Origin: Azoarcus sp.
GTDB taxonomy: Bacteria; Pseudomonadota; Gammaproteobacteria; Burkholderiales; Rhodocyclaceae
Length of the DNA stretch: 36,586 nucleotides
Assembly (NCBI GenBank): GCA_031277975.1
Contig: JAITLI010000090.1
Location: forward strand, 1-36,586
Direction of reading: 5' to 3'
The notes below the pieces were generated by a model. The model was given only the letters and a program-made list of their open reading frames with translations, was not told the DNA's origin and made no database searches. A program made the position numbers and the translations under genes. This document shows positions 16,139-26,000 of this stretch, one piece after another; the first letter of the stretch is position 1; each line of letters opens with the position of its first letter.

Positions 16139-17316
16139 CTCCCCCGCGCACCCGATGGCGTAGGTGCGGCGGCGCCAGAATTCGTGTTTTCCCCTCCGGA
16201 AAACGCTATGAAAAACACCGTGACGAACAGCAGCAAGACCAAGAGCAGGATACTCCAGCGCATGACGGCATCGTTATCCCGCGATCCTTTCCCCGTCCCC
16301 GCGCCGCGCGCCTTCCGGATGTCCCCGCGCGGCGTGACAACAACGGAAGGCGCGCGCGCGGGCGTCAGGACAGGCGGTGCGGTTTCCTCCGCGGCATCCA
16401 GCAATGCCTGCCTGAACGCTTCGACGGTGCGCGGACGCTCCTGCGGCCGCACCGCCATCCCCGCGTCGATGATTTTCAACACCCCGGCGGGCAGCGCCGG
16501 CGAGGCGAACGCCGCCGCCAGCGGCTTGACCGTGTCCCGCATGATCCTGGCCACCGAGATACCCGGCATCGCGCCGCTGACGAGAAAATAGGCCACCACG
16601 GAAAGCGCGTAAATGTCCGTCCATGGCCCCAGTCCCGGCGCATTGTCGCTGCCGCCGCCGCTGCCGTATTGCTCGATCGGCGCGAAGCCCGGCTTGAGGA
16701 TGATCGTGGTCGGGTCCTCGCCCCCCAGTTCCGTGTGGCGCGCGGCACCGAAATCGAGCAATACCGGCATCTTGTTTTCCAGCATCAGGATGTTGTCGGA
16801 CGAGATGTCGAGGTGATAGCAATCCACCGAATGGATCTGCGCCAGCCCCCCCAGTACGGGGATCAGGATGGCGAGCAGATCTTCCGAACTTCTCGCCCGA
16901 TAGCCGGCGCGCACCATGTCGCGCAAGGTCGTGCCGCGGTAGTAGGGCATGACCATGTAGGCGGTGCCGTTGGCTTCGAGAAACCGCAGCACCGAGACCA
17001 GCGCGGGATGGCGGAAACGCGCCAGGATGTGCGCCTCGTTGACGAAACGCCGCATCCCCTTGACGAACAATTCGCGCCTGGCGGCAACCCTGACCTCCAC
17101 CTGCGCGCCACCGCCGCGCGCCGCGAGGCTGGCCGGCAGGTATTCCTTGATCGCCACTTCCCGGTCGAGGAAGGTGTCGTGCGCCAGATACACGATCCCG
17201 AAGCCGCCCTCGCCGATGACCGAACGAATGACGAATTCCTGCAAGCGCGTCCCGGCGGGCAGGGCGCTCATCGGAGCGGGCATTTCCGCCCCCCGCGCAT
17301 CAGCCGTATCGTTCAT
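16135..17316 (-). CDS. ppkA: Membrane Ser/Thr protein kinase of the T6SS switch (PpkA-like)
   Basis: Hanks-type kinase, 393 residues. The glycine loop is IGEGGFGIVYLAH (34-46), the lysine is K57 in VAIKEY, the helix-C glutamate is in FVNEAHIL, the catalytic loop is HLDISSDN (168-175) and the metal motif is DFG (188-190). HRD is replaced by HLD, and the usual loop lysine by serine. A single transmembrane helix lies near 353-372, followed by only about 20 residues, so there is no large periplasmic domain as in Pseudomonas PpkA. It should phosphorylate the FHA protein encoded two genes on. It follows clpV by 33 bases and overlaps the lipoprotein gene. Confidence 0.88.
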   Translation of the reverse strand: MNDTADARGAEMPAPMSALPAGTRLQEFVIRSVIGEGGFGIVYLAHDTFLDREVAIKEYLPASLAARGGGAQVEVRVAARRELFVKGMRRFVNEAHILARFRHPALVSVLRFLEANGTAYMVMPYYRGTTLRDMVRAGYRARSSEDLLAILIPVLGGLAQIHSVDCYHLDISSDNILMLENKMPVLLDFGAARHTELGGEDPTTIILKPGFAPIEQYGSGGGSDNAPGLGPWTDIYALSVVAYFLVSGAMPGISVARIMRDTVKPLAAAFASPALPAGVLKIIDAGMAVRPQERPRTVEAFRQALLDAAEETAPPVLTPARAPSVVVTPRGDIRKARGAGTGKGSRDNDAVMRWSILLLVLLLFVTVFFIAFSGGENTNSGAAAPTPSGARGR

Positions 17317-17349
17317 GGCGAATCATCGCTCCCGCGCCGTCCCGGCCCT

Positions 17350-20124
17350 TCAGGCGCCATGCCCCGCGCCCGCCTCTATCTCGCGCATCTCTATGTCGTA
17401 GATGAACTCGTCGTCCCCGGCGCGCAATCCCACGCGCTGCAAGCCCTGCCCGGCGACCAGCCCTTCAAGATAGCGGCGGCTGATCTCCGGCAATACGGAA
17501 TTGGTCAATATCGCGCCGATCATGCGCCCGCCGGCATCCGCCGTATTGCAGCGCCTGATGACCAGTTCGACGGCGGAATCGTCGTATGTAAACGCCGCGC
17601 CATGCGAGGCGGCCACCCGTTTCTGGATGCGCCGCAATTGCAGACGCACGATGCTGGCAAGCGTCTCCGGCCCGAGCGGGTAATATGGCACCACGATGAG
17701 CCGCCCGAGCAGCGCCGGGGGAAACACTTCGAGCAGCGGCTTGCGCAGCGCGGCGGCCACCGTTTCGGCATCGACGGGCAATTCCGGATCGGCGCACAGG
17801 CTGTTGACGAGATCCGTGCCGACGTTCGAGGTCAGGATGATGACGGTATTGCGGAAGTCGATCTGCCGTCCCTCCCCGTCTTCCATGCGCCCCTTGTCGA
17901 ACACCTGGAAGAAAAGTTCGTGCACGTCGGAGTGCGCTTTCTCGATCTCGTCGAGCAGCACGACGCTGTAGGGACGGCGGCGCACCGCTTCCGTCAGGAT
18001 GCCGCCCTCGCCATAGCCGACATAGCCCGGCGGGGCGCCCTTGAGCGTGGAGACGGTGTGCGCTTCCTGGAATTCGCTCATGTTGATGGTAATCAGATTC
18101 TGTTCGCCGCCGTAAAGGAATTCGGCCAGCGCCAGCGCGGTCTCAGTTTTCCCGACCCCGGACGGCCCGCACAGCATGAACACGCCGATGGGCTTGGCCG
18201 GATCGTCGAGCCGGGCACGCGCGGTCTGGATGCGCCGGGCAATGGTGGCAAGACCATGCCGCTGCCCGATCACGCGCCGTTCCAGATTGTCGACCAGATC
18301 GAGCACCGCCTGCGCCTCGTTGCGCAACATGCGCCCGACCGGGATGCCCGTCCAGTCGGCCACGACCGAGGCAATCGCCTGTTCATCGACCGCCGCCAGC
18401 ACGAGCGCGCGTTCGCCTCGCACGTCCGTCAGTTCCCGCTCCAGCTTTTCCAGTTCGGCCAGCAGTTCGGCGCGCGAAGCATCTTTCGCATCTTCCGCCT
18501 CATCCGCCGCCGCGGCGCTTTCGGGCGGCGGCGCTTCCGTGGTTTCGCCGGAGGCTTCTTTCGCGTCTTTCGCCAACGGCGCGGCAAGGCGCTCGCGCAG
18601 TTCGACGATCCGCCCGATCAGCGCCTTTTCCTTTTCCCAGCGTTGCTTCAATTCGCTTTCCTGCGCCGCCAGTTCCGCCAGGCGCGCGCGGATTTCATCG
18701 CCGCGCTCGGCGGCGCCGATGCCGGCCGCTTCTTCCTGGCGCAACATTTCAAGCTCGCTTTGCAGGATTTCGATGCGCCGCTGGCAATCTTCCAGTTCGC
18801 CCGGCGTTGTGTGCTGGCTGACCGCGACACGCGCGGCGGCGGTGTCCAGCAGCCCCACGGCCTTGTCGGGCAACTGCCGCGCCGGGATATAGCGGTGCGA
18901 CAACGAGACCGCGGCGCGGATGGCGCTGTCGAGCACCCGCACGCCATGGTGCCTTTGCAGCGCGCCGGTGATGCCGCGCAGCATCGCCACGGCCTTTTCC
19001 TCGTCCGGCTCCGGCACTTGCACCACTTGGAAGCGCCGGGTCAGGGCCGGGTCTTTCTCGATGTATTTCTTGTATTCGGCCCATGTCGTCGCGCCGATGG
19101 TGCGCAACGTGCCGCGCGCCAACGCCGGTTTGAGCAGGTTGGCCGCATCGCCCGTACCCGCCGCGCCGCCCGCGCCGATCAGGGTATGCACTTCGTCGAT
19201 GAACAGGATGATCGGTTTGGGGGAATGCTGGACTTCCTCGATCAACTGGCGCAGGCGCTGCTCGAATTCTCCCTTCATGCTGGCCCCCGCTTGCAGGAGG
19301 CCGATGTCGAGCGCGCGCAGTTGCACGCCTTGCAGGCTCGGCGGCACGTCGCCGCTGGCGAGGCGCTGCGCGAAGCCTTCGACCACGGCGGTCTTGCCCA
19401 CCCCCGCCTCGCCGGTCATGAGCGGATTGTTCTGGCGGCGGCGCATGAGGATGTCGATCATCTGGCGGATTTCCTCGTCGCGCCCGGTCACGGGGTCGAG
19501 TTCGCCTTTCCGCGCGCGCTCGGTCATGTCCGTGGTGAACTTGTTCAGGGCTTCCTGCTTGCCCATGGCCGCTGGGGCCATCGCGCCCGAAGTCTCCCCC
19601 GGCGCGGCGCTGTCGCCGAAAGTCTGGCTGGCGCTCGCCGCGCCTTCCTCGGGACTGCCCGCCGTCAACGCTGCCAGTTTCGCGCGCAGTTCTTCGGTAT
19701 CGACGCGCGCGAGTTCCTTCGACAGCGCCAGGGTCACGCCGCGCAGGTATTTGTCGGTCAGCAGGGTGAAAAGCAGATGCGCGCCGCGCACCGCCCCGGC
19801 GCCGAACGTGAGCGAGGCATCGACCCACGCCCGTTCGGCGGCCAGGTCGATGTCGCCGGACAAATCCTCGATCGCCAGCGCCCCGTTGGGCAGGCGTTCG
19901 AGCGCGGCCAGCAGGTTGCCGGCCAGCCTGCCGCCATCCACATCATAGTGGCGGCAGATGCGATGCAGGTCGCTGTCGTCGAGTTGAATCAGTTGATAAA
20001 GCCAATGGCTGATTTCGACATACGGATTGCCACGCAATTTGGCGAACACGGTGGCCGATTCGATGGCCTTGTGCAACACCGGATTCAATTTCCCGAAAAG
20101 CGCCACGCGGCTGATTTTGCTCAT
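17350..20124 (-). CDS. tssH: T6SS sheath-disassembly ATPase ClpV (TssH)
   Basis: AAA+ unfoldase of the Hsp100 class that takes apart the contracted TssB-TssC sheath for reuse. The 924-residue protein has an N-terminal domain (about 1-145, opening LFGKLNPVLHKAIESA), a first ATPase domain with Walker A GEAGVGKT (238-245) and Walker B ILFIDE (306-311), a coiled-coil middle region, and a second ATPase domain with Walker A GPSGVGKT (653-660). The middle region carries an unusual Ala/Glu/Pro-rich insert (about 515-550). A GGGG eight bases before the ATG is a likely ribosome site. It lies 30 bases after tssG. ClpB is excluded by the N-domain and the context. Confidence 0.96.
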   Translation of the reverse strand: MSKISRVALFGKLNPVLHKAIESATVFAKLRGNPYVEISHWLYQLIQLDDSDLHRICRHYDVDGGRLAGNLLAALERLPNGALAIEDLSGDIDLAAERAWVDASLTFGAGAVRGAHLLFTLLTDKYLRGVTLALSKELARVDTEELRAKLAALTAGSPEEGAASASQTFGDSAAPGETSGAMAPAAMGKQEALNKFTTDMTERARKGELDPVTGRDEEIRQMIDILMRRRQNNPLMTGEAGVGKTAVVEGFAQRLASGDVPPSLQGVQLRALDIGLLQAGASMKGEFEQRLRQLIEEVQHSPKPIILFIDEVHTLIGAGGAAGTGDAANLLKPALARGTLRTIGATTWAEYKKYIEKDPALTRRFQVVQVPEPDEEKAVAMLRGITGALQRHHGVRVLDSAIRAAVSLSHRYIPARQLPDKAVGLLDTAAARVAVSQHTTPGELEDCQRRIEILQSELEMLRQEEAAGIGAAERGDEIRARLAELAAQESELKQRWEKEKALIGRIVELRERLAAPLAKDAKEASGETTEAPPPESAAAADEAEDAKDASRAELLAELEKLERELTDVRGERALVLAAVDEQAIASVVADWTGIPVGRMLRNEAQAVLDLVDNLERRVIGQRHGLATIARRIQTARARLDDPAKPIGVFMLCGPSGVGKTETALALAEFLYGGEQNLITINMSEFQEAHTVSTLKGAPPGYVGYGEGGILTEAVRRRPYSVVLLDEIEKAHSDVHELFFQVFDKGRMEDGEGRQIDFRNTVIILTSNVGTDLVNSLCADPELPVDAETVAAALRKPLLEVFPPALLGRLIVVPYYPLGPETLASIVRLQLRRIQKRVAASHGAAFTYDDSAVELVIRRCNTADAGGRMIGAILTNSVLPEISRRYLEGLVAGQGLQRVGLRAGDDEFIYDIEMREIEAGAGHGA

Positions 20125-20154
20125 GTCATTTACCCCAATGGTTTCTGTTGAACG

Positions 20155-21207
20155 TTACGTTCGATGCATGCGCGGCGCATCGGGCCGCTCTCCTTCCATG
20201 ACGAGGTCTCCCCGGTCGCCGCCGCCAGGCGGCTGCCCGAGCCAGGTCGTCCACCCCAGCCTGCTCGTGACCGCGCCAAGCCGCGGCGCGGGAACTTCGT
20301 CGTGCCGCAGGACGAGCCGGACATCCCACGAGAACTCGTAACTTACGTAATTGCGCACCCAGTCGCGCAATTGCCGGAACCGCTCGCTTCCCGGCAGGAA
20401 CGCCATGTAGTCGGCGAGCCGCAGCGGCCCGGCATGGATGCGGAAACGATGCTGCCGGTCGAGAACCGAGGCGCCGCACACCGCGCCGCGCCCCAGTTGC
20501 CCGGCGGCGGTCTCACTCCCCAGGAGCGTGCGATCCTTTTCGGCGAGTCGCAGCCAATGCGGCATCCACTCCTGGATGTGGAACGGACAGGCGAAGAAAA
20601 ACCGCAGGATCGAGGCCAATCCTTCCGAATTGCGCGTCATGCGCGCGAAATGGCCCGCCATGTAGCGCTTGGCGCGATCGGGCACGGAATCGCGCTTGTC
20701 GAAAACGGGTTCGCCATAACCGATCAGGCTGCCGACGTAGCAGGAAAAGCGATCCTCGTCCGGACGATCGAAGCTGGTCGTGGCTTGCACGCCGGCCCAG
20801 GCGCGATAGAACAGCAGCGCGAAGCGGTGATGGAAAATATCGAGAAAGGCCCGCAATGCCGGATCGCCGTCATACTCGCCGCGCTCGCGTGCAAATTCGG
20901 TGAAATGCAGCGGCATCGGGCCATTCGGCCCGAACAGCCCGAACGAGACTTGTTCGATGCACACACGGCCATGGCCGTCACTGCCGAAACCGGAGAGCGC
21001 CGCCGGAGCGAAATTGAGCGACGGCTTCTGGCTGATGCGCACGATCTCGTCGGCGGGATGCAAGGCCTTGCCGAAACGGGGCCGCGACGGATTGCGCGCT
21101 TCCAGCCAGCGCATGGTCTCGAACCAGTCGAAACGCCATGGTTCCTTGCGCCGTTCCGCTTCCAGCGGCACGACGATGTCCGCGCGAATGCCGCTTTCCT
21201 CAAGCAT
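20155..21207 (-). CDS. tssG: T6SS baseplate subunit TssG
   Basis: Baseplate wedge protein that pairs with TssF and TssK. The 350-residue protein has the family signatures FDWFETMRWLEA (about 26-37), LFGPNGPMPLHFTEFARER (about 92-110), FLDIFHHRFALLFYRAW and YVGSLIGYGEP. The C-terminal part contains the typical LADYMAFLPG...LRDWVRNYV region. The start lies eight bases inside the end of tssF, so the two are translationally coupled, as in most T6SS loci. Confidence 0.95.
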   Translation of the reverse strand: MLEESGIRADIVVPLEAERRKEPWRFDWFETMRWLEARNPSRPRFGKALHPADEIVRISQKPSLNFAPAALSGFGSDGHGRVCIEQVSFGLFGPNGPMPLHFTEFARERGEYDGDPALRAFLDIFHHRFALLFYRAWAGVQATTSFDRPDEDRFSCYVGSLIGYGEPVFDKRDSVPDRAKRYMAGHFARMTRNSEGLASILRFFFACPFHIQEWMPHWLRLAEKDRTLLGSETAAGQLGRGAVCGASVLDRQHRFRIHAGPLRLADYMAFLPGSERFRQLRDWVRNYVSYEFSWDVRLVLRHDEVPAPRLGAVTSRLGWTTWLGQPPGGGDRGDLVMEGERPDAPRMHRT

Positions 21208-23068
21208 CGGGCCGTCCTCCGAAACGCGGCGGCCACGCGGCGAGCGCCCCCCGCGTCGTGCTGTGCAGCGACAACTCGCAGAACATGTTCATGGAGACGT
21301 GCCGCGCCAGGAACTGTTCCAGTACGCAACCGAAAAGATAGGGGCTGCTGCCCGCGAAAGGCACTTCGTCGACAGAGAGCTTGATGCCGACGCCGCGTCC
21401 GAACACCAGCGGCCCGGAGACCGGCAGCCGCCGGGTCACGGCGCGAGACTCCACCGCGACGATGGATTCGCCATGTCTTGCCACCGCCGGATCGGCGAGC
21501 AGCGCATACAGGCCCAGCAACTTGCGCAGGGCCACCGCGCCGCTTTGCGCATCCATGTCGCGCAGGGCGAGATAATTCAGCGACAGATGGCTGATCAGGC
21601 GCCAGGTCATTTCCCGCTCGGCCACCGAAAATCGCGGCCGTGACGGCCCGCGCAGGATGCGCCCCCGCTTCATCGGCATGTCCGTTTCCACCGTCAGGTC
21701 GTGCGCGCCGCTGGCGGGGATGAGCAGCGGCAAATCGCGGTTGGTCAGGAGCATCGTCATCGACAACTGGTCGATGTGCTGCGGCCATGGGGACTCGTGC
21801 GCGTCGACAAGCGACAGGAAAACCTCGGAGCCGGCATAGCTCGAACGCGCCCCGCCGCGTTGCGAAGATTCCGACGCTCGCCGCGTTTCGCGCCGCGTGG
21901 TGAAATAGGCCTTGCAGCCGCCGCTGTCGGAGGCGGCATGACGATAAAATGGCGCGAAGCGGTTGACCGGATTATTGCCGCGGTCGAACCCTTCCACTGC
22001 GTCGATGCGGTAAACCTCGTAATCCAGCGGACGGGCGCGATCGGGCACCACATGATGCTCGACGCCGGAATGCGTCAGCATCAGGCGGTCACCATGGCGC
22101 TGGAAGACATTGATGACCGGCACGCAATCGAGTTCAAAGCAATTCTTGCGCACCGCGCCCGCGAGCGCGTCGGCATCCTGATCGAGCAGCGCCGTCAGGT
22201 CGAACGCATCCTCGCGCAACTTGCCAAGCGGCGCGCGCAGCCCATTGATGGAAAAAAACAGGAAACGCTGCGGGAACGCGAAATATTCGTGCAGCAGCCG
22301 ATACCCCTGGAATACGCGCGGATCGCCCGGCAACAGCGCCTGGGCGGCGTCGAACCCCTCGGGCCGCAACGCGGCGGCGGGCAAGAACGTGGTTTCGCCA
22401 CCGGCGGCGGGACCCACCGTCACGCCGAGACAATGACCGATCAGCGCCTCGTGGATCCGCGTGGCGAGCGCATCCGGCGCCGCCACGAAAAAAACCAGCC
22501 TGTCGGGATGCAGCCGCTCCGCCGTCACCGGCGTCCGGTATCTCAGGCGCAGCCGGATCTCCCCCCGCACTTCCTTGTCGCGCAAATGGCGCGTGGCGCG
22601 CGCGTCCCCGGCGGGCATACCGGCGCTGGCCTCCTCGATTTCGATCGGCCACGCCTCCATGTCCTGCGCCGTCACGAACGTGCATGGCGTCGCGGCGCCC
22701 GGCGGCGGCGCGCTGTTGAGCACCGCGCCGCGCGGCAAGCGCGCGACGATATCCTTCCTGGCATCGCTGTCCCGGTCCAGCGGAATCTGCACGATCGCCA
22801 TGGCCGGCGTCGGCGCGAGGTAATGCGGGAAAACGACTTCGAGCAGGCGCTGCGAGAAGCGCGGGAATTCCGCGTCCATCTTCAGATGGATACGGGCGGA
22901 AAGAAAGGCGAATCCTTCCAGCAAACGCTCGACATACGGATCGGCCACCGCCCCGCCCTGCATGCCGAGATGACCGGCTATCTTCGGAAACGAGGCTGCG
23001 AATTCCGCCCCCATTTCCTGGAGATAGGACAGCTCGCTGTTGTAATAATCGAGGAATTTCGCATCCAT
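21200..23068 (-). CDS. tssF: T6SS baseplate subunit TssF
   Basis: Large baseplate wedge subunit, related to phage T4 gp6, acting with TssG. The 622-residue length and the start MDAKFLDYYNSELSYLQEMGAEFA are typical, as are DPYVERLLEGFAFLSARIHLKMDAEFPRF, the family's best conserved stretch, and the later LVDAHESPW and RPPRFGGRPDA regions. It starts 12 bases after tssM and overlaps tssG by eight. Confidence 0.96.
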   Translation of the reverse strand: MDAKFLDYYNSELSYLQEMGAEFAASFPKIAGHLGMQGGAVADPYVERLLEGFAFLSARIHLKMDAEFPRFSQRLLEVVFPHYLAPTPAMAIVQIPLDRDSDARKDIVARLPRGAVLNSAPPPGAATPCTFVTAQDMEAWPIEIEEASAGMPAGDARATRHLRDKEVRGEIRLRLRYRTPVTAERLHPDRLVFFVAAPDALATRIHEALIGHCLGVTVGPAAGGETTFLPAAALRPEGFDAAQALLPGDPRVFQGYRLLHEYFAFPQRFLFFSINGLRAPLGKLREDAFDLTALLDQDADALAGAVRKNCFELDCVPVINVFQRHGDRLMLTHSGVEHHVVPDRARPLDYEVYRIDAVEGFDRGNNPVNRFAPFYRHAASDSGGCKAYFTTRRETRRASESSQRGGARSSYAGSEVFLSLVDAHESPWPQHIDQLSMTMLLTNRDLPLLIPASGAHDLTVETDMPMKRGRILRGPSRPRFSVAEREMTWRLISHLSLNYLALRDMDAQSGAVALRKLLGLYALLADPAVARHGESIVAVESRAVTRRLPVSGPLVFGRGVGIKLSVDEVPFAGSSPYLFGCVLEQFLARHVSMNMFCELSLHSTTRGALAAWPPRFGGRPDA

Positions 23069-23080
23069 TCGTCACTGATC

Positions 23081-26000
23081 CTAAGGCATGCCCCTGGGAC
23101 ACTTGAACTGGTTCAACTCCGGCAGGTTGAACGGATTCTGGACGCTCGTCGGCCTGATCTCGAAAGTCGCCGTCCGTCCGCCCACATCGAACCTGACGTT
23201 GAAGACATCCTGGGTCGCGCCCGGGCTTATTTTTCCGTGCTTGTCGAAGAGCCGGTGCAAGCCCCACAGCCCGGAGGCGGAAATACTGTTGGCGCCATTG
23301 GGCACCGGTGGCGTCAGCGTCACGCGCACCTGGTCGCCCCCCGCCGCGGGCCACGTCACCGAGGTCGGCACTTGCGGTCCATGGTCATAGCGCACCGTTT
23401 GCCCGCCGATATTCATGGTCATGGTCAGGATATTGGAATCCATGACCAATGGTCTGACGGTAAACGTGATCTGCGCGGTGTTGCCATTGCGGAAGAATAC
23501 ATCCCTGATGACGCGCCCCCGCGCGAAATCGGCAGGCAGCGATGTTCCTTCTCCCTGTTCCTGGCGGAACCGTTCCATCCTTCCGCCGGGAGCGAACATA
23601 TCCGCGAAATCGGCGGCAGTCACATCAATCGTCGAAGCACGGGAAAACGGATAACGGCCTGTGATAACTTTTTCGCAAAAACCGGTCACTTCCGTAACCA
23701 GCGCTGTATTAACAGCATTTCTTCCCGCTGCCCGGATACTCTTGTCGCTATTCTGGGCGACTGTCTTGAGAATTCTCCTGAACGGTTCCGGCATACTTTC
23801 GGCCCCGGTCAGCAATTGCGTAATCTGAGTGGTTTCGGGCATCGGCAGCTTGTTATCCGCCCTGTTTATCGCCAACGCCAACAGGCCGTGCAACTCTTCG
23901 AGCCTCTTGACCGCTTGGAGCATCGGAGAATTGGCGCCATCTCCACCGCTGCCATTGACAAAGCTGCGCAATGCAGCAAAACGGTTGTTGACCGCCATTT
24001 CAGGAATTTCCTTCGGCGTCAGCGCGCCGACCGTTCCCGGCGGCACGATCTGGCGCAAATCGTTTGTTGTCGCGGTGGCGGTCTGCCGGGCGCGGTTGAA
24101 CATCGACTGTTGCGTGTTCGCGGGGGCGGTTTCTTTCAGGAGCGTCGTCTCCCGCGCCGCGCCCGTCATGAAGCGGCGCAACGGCGAATCGATCCCGGAA
24201 AGGATGTCTACAATCTGCGCCGCTTCCCGCAGCGATCTGGGTTCGATGATGGTGACGTCGTCGATGTACTTTTCCCAATATGAAATGTAATCGGCCACAT
24301 AATGGCGTTTGACATCGAGCATCAGCTTGCCGGAGGCGACATCCTGCAAGGCGTCGCGTTCGTTGCGGATGACGCCGAGCACCCAGGACTCGTCCTTGCC
24401 GACGAAATTCAGGACGCGGTCGAGTTCCACCTTGAATAGTTCATGGTAGCCGCGATAGGTATAAAGAGACGGCACGCCATGCGTCAGCGAACGCCCACTC
24501 CTGAGCCTGAGCGCCTGCGCCGCCTGAACGCCGACTTCGGAAGCAACGGAAAATTCGGGCAACTGGTTGTTTTGCAGCAAGCGCTTCAGACGGCTGTAAA
24601 TGCGTTGCGAAGTCGTGTATTGCGTCAGGCGCGTGCGGGTGGCCTGCACCAGCGAGGCATCCACCGCCGTGGCGGACAGCGGTGCGGCGGCGGACTTTTC
24701 CGCGTTCAGGCCGACCAGAGCCGCGATGTGCCGCGCCAGCGCCTGGCGCTCGTCCGCCAGCGCGCCCTCGGGGAAATCGTATCCCCAGAGAGCCTCCACG
24801 AGAGAGGCGAATTCACGTTCGTCGAAATGCTCCGGCTCGTGCATCATCAGGTAAGCCTTCAGCAACTCATAAGCAAACTCCAGATCGTCGACCCCCACGC
24901 TGCGCAACCATTGCTCCAGATTGGCCTTGATCGTCGGAGCGAAACGCCTCTCCAGCAAATACTCGTACAACGGCCTCGCCCCGGCCTTGAGTTTCTTCCC
25001 CTGATAAAGTCCGAACCGCCATGGAATCCGCGGATCGTCGACCTTGAAAAAGGTACTGTCCGGCAAGGCTTCCGCCATGCCGAGTATCGGCAGCAGCGCA
25101 TTGATGCTGATATTGTTTCTCTCGGGCAGGTTGCCCAATTCGTCCTTGAATACGGCGGCCTTCTGGCCGACTTCCTCGATATGGGTCTGGTTGTTGAGAT
25201 CGCTGCCGATCCAGGCCAGCGTCGCGCCGCACAGCGCGCCCACACAAAGCGCGTATACCCCGATATGCCAGGCGCGCGAACGGCGCTCCGCGCGCCTGTC
25301 CGATCCGGCCAGATGCGCCTCGGCGAACACGACGCGGGAAAGCAATTCCTGCAAGAAATAAGCCTTGCCTTCTCCGGCAGCGGCTTTCCGGGGACTTTGC
25401 ACCGGGAATCCCTGGCCGAGCGCATGCACGATCCGGTCGAATGGCGTGCCTTCCTGCGTGGCGCTGGTGAAATAGACTCCACGCAACAACGGAGAAGCCG
25501 AAAAACGCGAGGCGGCGAGCAAATCCGCCGCGATTTCCCTGATGATCAGCGTCAACGCGCTGAATTGCTGCGGGAAAGCGTAAATCAACTCGCGGCGGCT
25601 GAGATCCGGCTCGCCCTGCAAGGTATCGACCAGCCCGGCGAAGATACGCGCCCGCAGCAAATCGAGTTCGACGGCAAACCGCGCCGGATCGAACTCGAAC
25701 GTTCCCGTGGGAGAAAACGGCAGGGTGAACCCCCACACCTGTTCGCGCCCGGAACGGTCGAGCGGCGAAAAATACTCGTCGAACCCCAGCAGCAGGTCGC
25801 ATTTATTGACGAGCAGATACACCGGAAACGACATGCCCAGATCGTTGCGCAGCTCATCGAGCCGGCGGCGCAGGATCGCGGCGCTGGATTGGCGGCCTTC
25901 CTCGTTCGCCCCGAGCAATTCCGTCACTGACAGCATCACCAGCACGCCATTGATCGGCTGGCGGCTGCGGTTTTTCTTCAGGAGCGAGAGAAAGCCGAGC

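Noticed and set aside
16669-20151. 1160-residue + strand ORF opposite clpV and the kinase gene
   Set aside because: It mirrors the ClpV frame, is His/Arg/Gln-rich and shows no domain; a codon-bias shadow.
21701-25930. 860- and 495-residue + strand ORFs opposite tssF and tssM
   Set aside because: Shadows of tssF and tssM with no recognisable motif.
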